NCBI RefSeq assembly: GCF_000219625.1
Contig: NC_018210.1
Location: 744,001-808,000 of the forward strand
Source: Zymoseptoria tritici IPO323
Taxonomy: Eukaryota; Ascomycota; Dothideomycetes; Mycosphaerellales; Mycosphaerellaceae
Reading direction: 5' to 3'
DNA: 64,000 nt
Below are positions 1 to 9,362 of the stretch, piece after piece (position 1 is the stretch's first letter; every line of letters begins with the position of its first letter). The position numbers were made by a program, and so were the translations under genes. The notes beneath the pieces were generated by a model that saw only the letters and a list, made by a program, of their open reading frames with translations, made no database searches and had not been told where the DNA came from.

Positions 1-940
1 TCGTATGCTCGTGTGTGGTACCTGGTTGATGCAAGATGATGGACAAGATGGACAAGAGCATCTTGAAGAACAGTTGAAGCCTCAGGCTGAACTTCGGCAC
101 ATTCATCTGAGCACGCTAAATCTACTAGCGTCAAGATCACATGCTCGCTACAAACTTCCACATTGAACCAAACCTCGACCTCCGCATGACTAAGCTATAC
201 GCGTTTCACTGATCCTGCTGCATATTGAGTCCTGCTGGAGCCGCCAGTGGTATAAGTATTTTCTCATTTCGAACAGAATCCTTTTCTTCTTCTTTCCCTT
301 TTAGCTCTCTTTGCCTTTTGGCTTAGGTATGTCACACTTCCACACTTTTTCCAATCGAGCCTCGCTAACATCATTCAGATCAAGTGTAGTATCTGGTATG
401 CACCTTCCTCATCCAGCGCACAACGCTCCTTCCTTGCTAACCTTTCGCAGTTCTTTTCAGTTTAATCTCTGAAACGTCACTACGGTGACATTCTATGATT
501 ATACTTATTTTTGGACCTACGCCGGTGGCCGCTGAGCTTGCTCATGTCACTGACGACCGTGTCGCCAGTATTGCACTGCCTCTGGCTGACGCGAAGCTAC
601 TTTTTTCATCAGTTGTGTGGCATTTCGGTGCTGTGCGTTGGAGAAGAAATCTCTGTCACCCGTTCTCACTCAGCACGTTCGGCCTGCTGGCCACCTCGCT
701 CGCGGGCGCGGCATCTGAAATCACAAGCTTGCATCAATGCTTTGGTGGCTACCTGGATGTCATGCGCGTTCTCCGTTGATGATCAAAACTTCCATGCGCG
801 AGCCTTGCAGCGCAAAGGTCAAGCAGGCCGTCAAAGCCATCACGGCTCAACATGGTTACACTGCAGCGCAGCTTGTGCGGGGATGCGACGACGGCCACAT
901 TGAGCAGCCATCAGCCGCAGTCTACCTGGTCATCTATACC
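1..940. other. No supported gene; possible promoter/5' region
   Basis: I see no convincing coding sequence here. A TATA-like element (tataagta) near 251-258 is followed by a pyrimidine-rich stretch, which would suit a promoter for the fragment at 941-1440. Open frames from about 495 on look non-protein-like in composition and match no family I know. Confidence 0.4.
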
Positions 941-1440
941 TGACTTCAAAGTTGCTGCTCCTGTCACCGATCCTTCGATGCCTTCGAACACACTCGATGC
1001 TGCTGGCGTCGCTGGGACCTGGGTCGCGGCAGGTCTGGGCTTCATCGGAATCTTCGCCATTATTGGACCAGCGCTTGTCTGGAGAGCGAGTCTGACACAG
1101 CGTCACAAAGCTCTCATGCGCGTAGGTCGCCATAACAACGGCTTCTTGTCCGATGGCATACTGCTCTGGCCAGGAATCCGCTTGTTTCGGATGGAGCGGG
1201 CTCCTTTACTCGACACCGCACGACCCTTCGCAGGTGGGGAGTGGCATGACTTCGATCTCACTCGGGTTAAAGAATGGCTCGTCAGCGAAGCATCTTGGAC
1301 AAAGTTTGGCGCCTGCCTTGAAGCATACGGTCTCAGACTTCATCGCGGGCGGAAACTTGTGCTGTTCGTAGAGTCGTTGAAGTTGCCAGTTCATAAGACT
1401 CAGCTGATGACCTTTCTCGTGCTCGTCCGGTACCATCGCT
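941..1440 (+). pseudogene. Truncated gene fragment, fungal membrane-anchored hypothetical family
   Basis: This frame encodes a coherent stretch of about 165 residues: a short polar N-terminus, a hydrophobic segment (GLGFIGIFAIIGPAL) preceded by AGTWVAA, then a charged region with SWTKFGACLEAYG and LPVHK. I recall large fungal proteins of unknown function that begin with this 'VAGTWVAA..G..GP' membrane segment followed by a 'SWVTFGAALEAYG'-like stretch, so this looks like the N-terminal part of such a gene. The frame keeps running into the 3' end of the convergent GPN2 gene, where the translation turns low-complexity (P/S/H rich), so the rest of the protein appears missing. No start codon is certain (ATG at 978 is one choice). 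Family recognition is from memory and the function is unknown. Confidence 0.4.
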
Positions 1441-2694
1441 ATGACTTTCTCACCACCTTCGCCCCAGCACCGCCTTGCCCGCTCTTGGCCTGTTCCTCCA
1501 TCCACCTCCGCTGCTCGGCCAGCAGATCATCATCCGCATCATCCATTTCGGCATCACCTTCAGCTTCCTTCCGCCTCACACTTGCCGCCGGCTCCTCCGG
1601 CAATGCACCTGCCAGCTTTGCCTCTTCCTCCCATCCCTTTCTCTCCAGCTCGTCATACTCCTCTCTGCGGTCAATCCACCTTTCCTGCACATCTCTCACT
1701 TCCATCTTGCCGTAGTTCTCACTCATTGCCTGCGCCCAAATCGAGGCCTCGTCGTTCAGCGTCCGCCCGGACTCGTCCGTACCTCGCGCTCCCGCAAAGA
1801 CATATCCACTCGCACGATCGATGGCGCGGAGTAGTGCAGACATGCTTTGACGGTCTTCCACGGCGAGAGTCTCGAACCCAACCAAGCCATGGTCTTCGAC
1901 CAGCCCGATGAGAGCCTCATTCAGACGATCCCATTTCTCAGTTCCGCCCATGGTCCCTGCCTGCTCCGCAGCGAGACTCGGCAGCAGATAATGAAGATCT
2001 TGAACTTCGGTGTAGTAGTCGAGGTTGAAAGGGAGATCCGCACCGCCCACTGATTTGAGGTTGTCGATCTTGGTCAACACGTTGACGATGGGGTATGGGA
2101 GGTGCAGCATTCCCCGTAAGCAGAGAATCAAGCTGCTGAGGTAGAGACTCGGACGTGTCAGGACAACGGAGTCTAGGAGTTGAATGACGACTATCTACTG
2201 TGTTGGTCAGTCAGCGGCGTTGGGAAGAGTCGAAGGCAAAGCCGGAGAGCATTACTCGATAGCCAGCTTTCTCAAGGCGCTCCAATATTCGAGGAACGGC
2301 AGTGTGATGTGTTGTGAGCTCGGCCTGGCCAGGCGGATCTAGAATGATCGTTTCTTCTGCGTTGAACATTAGCAAAGCCCAGACAGCTATGCAGTCGAAA
2401 TGCCATACCACAATCTGCAAGATGGCCTTCTAGCCACTCAAAGTTCGCTTCGATCTCCTCCATTGCCCAAAGCACGCCTCCGTTGGGCCCAAGTTCTTCT
2501 CTCTCCATCACCTCCTCCACGTCGACCAGTTCTCGTACGTCAAATGCGGGCTCGTATGGAATGTTGTCATTTGCAGGGTCCATGTTGGCTACTGAGCATG
2601 GGCGCGCTACTGCTCGCATGAATTGTTGTAGGCCATTACAGAGCGTGGACTTTCCGGCTCCTGGAGGACCGATGGGTACCAGTATTGTGCGCAT
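1439..2694 (-). CDS. GPN2: GPN-loop GTPase 2
   Basis: Three exons (2694-2409, 2356-2256, 2194-1439) give 380 aa; the introns are 52 and 61 bp. The protein opens with a P-loop (GPPGAGKST) close to the start, then the family-defining Gly-Pro-Asn in ELGPNGG, a switch/Walker B-like DPPGQAEL and the guanine-specificity motif NVLTKID. Gpn2 is a cytosolic GTPase which, with Gpn1/Gpn3, helps assemble and import RNA polymerase II. The C-terminus is acidic, then lysine/arginine-rich. The ATG at 2694 is chosen because the P-loop begins 10 residues later, as in relatives. The promoter is now only 108 bp because a retrotransposon begins at 2803; BUB3 was its original divergent neighbour. GPN2 versus GPN3 rests on the extended C-terminus and motif wording. 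Confidence 0.88.
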
Positions 2695-2797
2695 TCTGAG
2701 TATGAGTCGACTCGAAGAGGTCTTCGATGTTTGTTCGCTGTCGTGAATGTTGTTGTACCTGCGTTGCTGTTCACGTGCTGACATGTGAAAGATATTC

Positions 2798-2802
2798 CTT
2801 TC
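2798..2802. repeat. Target site duplication CTTTC (left copy)
   Basis: The five bases directly before the 5' LTR are CTTTC and match the five after the 3' LTR (9159-9163). A perfect 5-bp duplication is usual for Ty1/copia integration and shows that the element inserted as one unit. Confidence 0.9.
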
Positions 2803-2973
2803 TGTTGTGGATCATCAGACTGACCATTAGTAAAGTGCACGTGACTAGTGCCAAGGCATTCCCACACACAGATAGCTAAAGTAAGAATCTCACACTTAAG
2901 ATTCTCTCTGCATAACAATATATACCTGCTAATTAGAGGTCCTCTTCTACTTAGCTTAAGTCCAATCACAACA
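2803..2973 (+). repeat. 5' LTR of copia element
   Basis: 171 bp, begins TGTTGTGGAT and ends CACAACA. It contains TATATA at 2919-2924, a plausible core promoter for the element. Three of the nine differences from the 3' LTR are mutations in this copy (all CA to TA). Confidence 0.93.
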
Positions 2974-2987
2974 GGTTATAAGCCCGG
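2974..2987 (+). other. Primer binding site, initiator-Met tRNA anticodon-half type
   Basis: GGTTATAAGCCCGG follows the 5' LTR with no spacer. Apart from one G-to-A change it complements the anticodon stem-loop of initiator tRNA-Met (CCGGGCUCAUAACC, anticodon CAU). Priming from a half-tRNA-iMet is established for Drosophila copia and yeast Ty5. The single mismatch (TGA to TAA) is a RIP-type change. Confidence 0.75.
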
Positions 2988-3110
2988 CGTAACTACTGCA
3001 CACTTAAGGAAGAATTATCTGTTCTAAGCGCAGCTACTAGAACCTTACTGTACACTGTTTAGACAGTTAACTAGCGAGCCGAGAAAGAGCTAGTTACAAC
3101 AACAGCCGCA

Positions 3111-6100
3111 ATGCAGGCTAATAAGTTCAAGACTGCGAAGGAGAATAAAGTCCTAAGAAAGGGGAGTAACTTCTTAGACTAGTTAAGGATACTTAAAGCA
3201 GCCCTTATAGACAAGGAGGTGTTAGGCTATGTCTTTTATAACATTCCCTAGTGCCCTGCCTAACCAAAGCTAGGAATTAAAGTCAGATATCCCTCTCTAC
3301 TAACTAAGGAGAGTACTACTTTATCCTCCTAGGCTCTAACTCCTTCCTAAAAAGAAGGAGGGGACACTCTAGTAACAGAACCTATTCTAACTAGTAGACT
3401 AAGACCAACTCCTCTCTAAGTCTAGCACAAGCATAACCTAATTACATACGGGATTGTTAGCAAAAGGATTAACTAATCTCTAAGGCCTAACTTTAGGGAT
3501 ACAGAGAAGACAGCTAAGGAACTATATAATACTATTGCAGCTACCTACAGGCCTGTTGTAACTATAAACATTTATAACAGCCTAAGGATTCTTAGAATTA
3601 GCAACATTAAGATCTAAGGAACAAATACTTAGAAGTACTATAAGGACTTCTAGAAGTAGTATTACAAGTACATCTCTACAACAGAACAATACTCCAGGTC
3701 TAAGAGCATTCTAGTCTTAAAGCTTACCTTTAGTAATAAGCAGATTAGGCTGTTCTTCATCTAGGGCCTCTACTATCTAGAATACCTAAGAAGCTAGAGA
3801 CAATCCTATCACATTAAGAACACAACTCTTAAAGAGCTAATTACCTTATTAATTAAGGAACCTCCTCTACAGATATAGAGGACAGCAGGAGGATTTAGGG
3901 GTGCTACAGTAGATAATAATTAGTATACTAAGTGTACCTATTATATCTACACAAATGCAGATTGCTTTAAGAAGCACCCTAACAAGGCCCTAAAGTCCTA
4001 GGTACACAAAGGAAAAGGAGGATCTAACAAGGACAAGAAGAAGTCCTAAGACAAGAGCAAGAGATATAACAAGAAGGGAGGAAAGGGTGCTGCAGCAATC
4101 AAGCCTATCTCCTCTTCTAATGCAGGCTTAGGCTCTAATTTAGACAGCTTATTTGCAGGAGCAGCAATTGCTGCCGCTAGAATACAAAGGAGTAACACTA
4201 TTATCTAGGATTCTAGTACATTATACTACTTCTTTAACAACAAGTCCTAGTTCTTAAACCTTAAACCCCTAGAAACCCTAATTAGGTTCTCTTAAGCTAT
4301 TAGACAAAGCATAGTTACATACTTAGGAAGTATAAGGATTATAATAAAGTACAAGGGGAATAAGTCAAACATTACCTTACAAGATGTATTATACTCTCCC
4401 AACTCTAATTACAACCTTATCTTAGCAGAGACTCTCTAGCTAAAGTGCAAGGTCTACCTAGACAGGCTATCTTTATGCATTCTAAGGAATAACAAGAAGA
4501 TAGGCAAGGTTTAGTCTACTTATAATGTTCTAATCCTCTAGAATGCAACTGTCTCTCTCCCTAAGGGGAGTACCAAAGTTGCTTCTACAACTAACAGGAA
4601 TATGTCCTATCTAGCCTTTGCTATGCCTAAGGCTAACATAACAAGATAGCACTAGAGACTAGGCTATGTAGGGAACAAGATTCTTAGTACAACAAAGGCT
4701 TAAGTCTAAGGACTTAAGCAGATTAACACATCTACACTTAAGCACTGTAAGCTATGCAAGCTTGCAAGGTTACAGAGAGTAGTGTTAAGAACTCTAAGAC
4801 TAACACCTTAATCCTTATTAGATAAGGTCCACATTAACATTATAGGACTAATCTTTCTACTAGACATCTTTAGATACAAGTACATCCTTATAATTACTAA
4901 TGCAAAGTTAAGAAGGAGATAGGCTATCTTCTGCAAGCTTAAATCACAAGCTGCACAAATTATTAAGAAATAGACTACTAAGACATTTAACTAGTACAAA
5001 AAGATAGTTAAGATCTAGTTCTTAGATAGAGGAGGAGAGTTTAATAACAATAATCTAATTATATTTGCAGAGAATAAGGGACTAAGATAGGATTTCTTAG
5101 CTCCCTATACTCCTAAGCAGAATAGAATTGCAGAATCATCTAACAAGGTTATCCTTAACAAGGCAAGAGCAATAATAATTAACTCTAGCCTACCTCTCCC
5201 TCTCTAGAGTTTTGCAGTTGCACATACAATCTTCCTTACTAACAGGCTAGTATGCCTGTTAACTAACAAGATTCCTCTTTAGGAATTTAATTAAGATCTT
5301 AATGCTAGAACTCTATATATTAATCTAACAAAGGTTAGGAGATTTAGATGTAGAGCATATCTGCATAATTAGGGGAGACCTAATTTATAGAAGTTCTATC
5401 CTAGAGCAGAGAAATACTAGAATCTAGGATTCCAGGAGAACACTTTAACTAACTATATAGTTTAGAAGTTTGAACTATCTACCCTTGCTAGGTTTTAGCA
5501 CAAGATTGTAACCTCTCCTTATGTAACACACAATAAGGATAAGGTATACAGCATAATACCTACTGCCCTAGACTTCTAGGGGGAGAGTTTCCTACAACTA
5601 ATACAACCTATTACTACAGAACAGGAAGTCTATGCTATCTACACTAAGGATTAAGATTAGGGCCAGGATGCCTAAGGGCAAGATGCCTAACCTCTTACTA
5701 CTTCTCATCTTTAAGAAGTAGAGAACATATTTAATACTATACAGAGAGAGAGAAACTAAGCCTCCCTTTTAATATCTTAGGGGGAGCAAACATTAGGTTA
5801 GGACATACAGTCCTAGGATAACTAACATAAGCAGTCTAAGCCTAATTAGCTAGAGGCTACTAAGCATAAAGAAGCCTCCTAGCTAGCTTAGGGGGAGCAT
5901 ATTTCTAAGGAAACAGGAAGTCCTAAGGGATTCTAAGGAAGTCCTAAGGGATTCTAGGAGCAGGCTAATACCTTATTAACACAGCTATAACATTAAGCAT
6001 TAGCAGAGGATTGCCCTAAAAGGGAAGACCTCTAAGATTATACTATAACTCCCTTCCTAGACATTTATGTTATAGGAAAGAGGAAAGCAGGGAGAAGCCC

Positions 6101-7766
6101 TAAGAGACCTAAGAAATTAGGTAATAAAACAAGTCCTAAAAGCTTAGGCACATTTAGACTCTTAAGAAGTAGAAGATTAGTTATAAGAAAAGACTATAGC
6201 AAGATCTAGAAGATAGGACTTAAAGTAACAAATCCCAATCTGTCTAATCCTAAGACAGTTAAGGAAGCTCTCTCTAGATCTAACTATAAGGAATAGGAGA
6301 AAGCTATTATTAAGGAAGCTAAGTTACTTAAGTCTATAGGATGCCTTAAATAGAAACTTATTAGCACCCTCCTTAAGGGGAGAGTCCCTCTTATAGGGAA
6401 ATAGGTCTTTAAGATTAAGGTGCTCCTAGATAGAACTATAAAGAAGTACAAGGCTAGATAGACAGCTAGGGGATTTACACAAAGGAAGGGACTTAACTAT
6501 ATTAATACCTTTGCTCCTACCCTAAGAGCTGTAACAGGGAGAATACTCCTATCCCTCTTAGTTAACTTTAGCTAGAAGAGGAGACAAGTTAATATTAAGA
6601 CTACATTCCTAAATCCAAACCTAGATAAGCAGATCTTTATTAAGCCACTAGAGGGAGCTTATCTCTTTAAGAAAGATGCCTACAAGTACATTATATATGT
6701 TAAGAAAGGACTATATAGGCTTAAGCAGGCAGCTGCTCTCTAGCACTACGATGCTGTAGACACTCTCTAAAAGCTTAGTCTAACAAGAACTGTTAGCGAT
6801 GCTTGCCTCTTTTAAGGGAAAGGCATCCTTGTTCTCCTTTATGTAGATAACTTCCAGATCTTTAGACAGTTAGACTATAAGATTAACAAGCTAATTAAGG
6901 GATTAGAGCAGAAGTACACAATTAAGGTTGTTAATACTAATATCTTTCTTAGACTTTACCTAAAGGAAGGGAAAGATAGCTCTATATCTATCTCTTAGGA
7001 ACACTATTCTAGAGACAAACTTTAAGGACATAGTCTTAGCAATGCAAAGAGTATTAAGTACCCCCTTAACACCCTCCTTAAACCCCTCTAGGATAAGGGA
7101 ACAAAGGAGGACTATAATCTCTTTAACAAGATCATTAGGGAACTGCAACATCTGTTAAACTATACTAGACTAGACATTAGTTTTGCTATTAACTACTATG
7201 TAAGGTTTCTTTAGAACCTAGGACCTTTGCATATTCAGGCAGCTAAACACATCTAGAGATATGTTGCAGGCATAATTAACAAGTGCCTTGTGTACAGGAA
7301 AACTAAGGAGCAAATTCAGATTAAAGCATTCTTAGACTCTAACTTTGCTAGTAATCCTAGCACATCTAGGTCTACCTTAGGAATACTCTTTAAAATTGCA
7401 GGAGGCCTAGTTATCTAGAGATCTTAACTGCAGAAAGAAGTAGTGCTATCTAGCACTAAGGCAGAGTACCTCTCTCTTACTAAGGTAACAAGAGAAGTAA
7501 ATTAGGTAAGGAATCTTATTAATAAGCTCTAGCCCTTTACCTAGGCCAAAAGCATTTCTACTATCCTTATTAAAGTAGACAATTAATTAGCTATTAGCCT
7601 TATAGAAAACTATACTAACTCCAAAAGATTAAGACATGTCTCTCTTAGGAACTATTACTACAGAGAGCAACATAACAAGGGGAGTATTAAGGTAGAGTTT
7701 GTAAGGACAGATATGCAGCTTGCAGACTGTCTAACAAAACCAAAATCCCTAAACACTATCCTCTAA
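3111..7766 (+). pseudogene. gag-pol relic of Ty1/copia retrotransposon
   Basis: The ATG at 3111 and the final TAA at 7764-7766 share one frame (1,552 codons with the stop), so there is no net frameshift, only point mutations. Readable parts in order: gag; a zinc knuckle at about 3933-3965 with its second Cys changed to Tyr; the protease motif at 4209 reading D-S-S where D-S-G is normal; an integrase zinc-binding region (RLGYVGNK, then KHCKLCK); an integrase core with its first catalytic Asp changed to Asn at 4836; reverse transcriptase with VNIKTTFLN (Asp to Asn at 6591) and YVDN for YVDD at 6840-6851; and RNase H with SSTKAEYLSL and ADCLTKP. In-frame TAG/TAA codons replace Trp/Gln throughout. 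No functional product is possible. Confidence 0.92.
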
Positions 7767-7838
7767 TGCATAGATCTATAAATCCAGCAAAAAGATACTT
7801 ATATGTCTATATTAGGCAGCTAACATAGTTACATAAGA

Positions 7839-7912
7839 GAGGCTAATACAGGAATTAAACCTGTAACCTTCTGATTTGTAGTCAGAAATTATACTACTAG
7901 ACTAACTAGCCC
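7839..7912 (-). tRNA. Degenerate tRNA-like sequence (Cys-like) inside the retrotransposon
   Basis: Read on the minus strand this folds as a tRNA. The acceptor stem is GGGCTAG with TTAGCCT, the D-arm GTC..AGTAGTAT..AAT, the anticodon stem TTCTGA/TCAGAA with loop CTACAAA, and the T-arm ACAGG TTTAATT CCTGT. The canonical anticodon position reads ACA. Cys (GCA) with one G-to-A change is the simplest ancestor. The T-loop (TTCAATT to TTTAATT) and D-loop (AGTGGTA to AGTAGTA) departures from consensus are RIP-type changes. It lies 73 bp past the pol stop. It is a relic and not expected to be functional. Confidence 0.5.
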
Positions 7913-8980
7913 TTAATAAGAAGAGGGAAACTGCTCTTAAATTTATGCCTTAATACCTGCATTCCTACCTAAGAAGGATTCCCTCCCTAGAATCACACTA
8001 TTTTATTTGTCACAAAACTAAGAAGCACAACACTTAGAACACTTATTTTATTCTTATTTGTATAAAGGAAAGGAGGCAACTACACACCTCTACAAAAGCA
8101 TCTAAGAAACTATAAGAAAAACACCTAGCTAAAGGAAAACTTTTCTATAAAAACCCAAAAGCATTAGAGCATGTCCTAGAACCTGCAGCCTGCCCCCCCT
8201 AGACTACTACTAAAAGACTAAGCTAATTCCCCTAGAATCTTAACTTAAAGCCTAGGAGAATGTTAGTTTCTATTAGGGAAGAAGGGATTTTAAGGAGAAC
8301 ATACACAGGATGCTATGCTACTAACTACTACTTTATCTCTACCTTGTTAGAGCTTAACATTTAGCTAAGAGGAGTCTAGTTATAGCATAACACAAATCCC
8401 TAAGGATTAGGAGTTGTTAGACTAGGGTAGTTTTCTACTAGGAAGGCCTACTCCCTTAGGTTGTACAGCTCCTCTATTACTATGTTAATAAGGTCTGTAG
8501 TAAGGAGATCCTTATTAAGCTTAGCTATAAACCTATTAAAGCAAGCTACAAAAGAGAAGGGACCCTAAGCCCTAACATTTACTCTGTTGTAGTGTCTATT
8601 TATCTCTCCTCTAATAAATTAATATATAGTCTAATATGCTACAGAACTATCTTTGTAGATCTATAGGAGATCTCTACTACTAACAGCTCTTGCTTTATCG
8701 ATAACTTGCTAGAAGGTTTTCCTAGGGACAGAGAAAGCTGCTCTTCTTCTAGAAGCTATAGCTAGTAATATAGATTGTGTTGTTAATAGCTGTAAGGGAT
8801 AGACGATAGATTAGCTAATAAATTAGCTAAATAGATAAGAGGTATAGATTGTAAAGTAGAGGAATAAAAAAGCTAGAAGAAGATGCTTTTTATTAAGCTA
8901 AAGCCGAGCATTAGCCACGTAGTAGGTGAATACCTGCTATACTTAGGTAACAGACAGCTCGTGATAATGCAGCTGCTAAT

Positions 8981-8987
8981 AGGGGAG
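8981..8987 (+). other. Polypurine tract
   Basis: AGGGGAG lies directly against the 3' LTR, the normal position of the plus-strand primer for LTR-element reverse transcription. Confidence 0.65.
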
Positions 8988-9158
8988 TGTTGTGGATTAT
9001 CAGACTAACCATTAGTAAAGTGCACGTAACTAGTGCTAAGGCATTCCCACACACAGATAGCTAAAGTAAGAATCTTACACTTAAGATTCTCTCTACATAA
9101 CAATATATACCTGCCAATTAGAGGTCCTCTTCCACTCAGCTTAAGTCCAATCACAACA
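8988..9158 (+). repeat. 3' LTR of copia element
   Basis: 171 bp, collinear with the 5' LTR. Six CA-to-TA or TG-to-TA changes are specific to this copy. It ends 204 bp before the BUB3 start codon, so its promoter-like sequence could now sit in the BUB3 5' region. Confidence 0.93.
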
Positions 9159-9163
9159 CTTTC
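9159..9163. repeat. Target site duplication CTTTC (right copy)
   Basis: CTTTC directly after the 3' LTR, identical to 2798-2802. Confidence 0.9.
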
Positions 9164-9362
9164 CCCACCAAAAAAGCTCGGACCACATCAAAACATAAAT
9201 ACTCGACAACGAACTTCAACAGATCCCGACTTCTTTGAACATTGTCGCCCACACCATACTATCCGCACGCCGCCATTGGATCGCCTCGACAAATCTGACC
9301 AAGAAGTGGCCCTAAATCTTCCCAGCATTGCTCCAATCGAAACGCCATCACGAGAACTCAAC

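Larger units (their letters stand above)
7767..8987. other. 1.2 kb unassigned 3' segment of the retrotransposon
   Basis: Copia elements usually reach the 3' LTR soon after RNase H. Here about 1.2 kb intervenes, including the tRNA-like relic. Both strands hold stretches that would be open if TAG/TAA were read as Trp/Gln (for example minus strand about 8790-8170 and plus strand about 8459-8650), so a former extra gene is possible, but neither strand is clearly favoured and I recognise no family. Confidence 0.4.
2803..9158 (+). mobile_element. Full-length Ty1/copia LTR retrotransposon, RIP-degraded
   Basis: The element is 6,356 bp, bounded by 171-bp direct LTRs (TG...CA ends) and a 5-bp target duplication. 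Inside are a primer site directly after the 5' LTR, one long gag-pol frame with domain order protease, integrase, reverse transcriptase, RNase H (the Ty1/copia order), a further 1.2 kb, and a purine tract directly before the 3' LTR. Base composition is AT-rich and nearly free of CpG, unlike the flanking genes. Dozens of TAG/TAA codons stand where Trp or Gln is expected, so the copy is dead. It sits in the divergent GPN2/BUB3 promoter. LTR identity is 162/171 by my count, and all nine differences are transitions at CpA/TpG. Confidence 0.95.

Noticed and set aside
3111..7766. Alternative genetic code in the element (TAG/TAA as Trp/Gln)
   Set aside because: Catalytic Asp and Cys codons are hit too, in the same mutational context, so mutation explains the data better than recoding.
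7839..7912. Suppressor tRNA that would read the many TAG codons of the gag-pol frame
   Set aside because: The letters CTA occur in the anticodon loop, but the canonical anticodon position reads ACA. The stops are explained by RIP, as the LTR differences and lost catalytic residues show.
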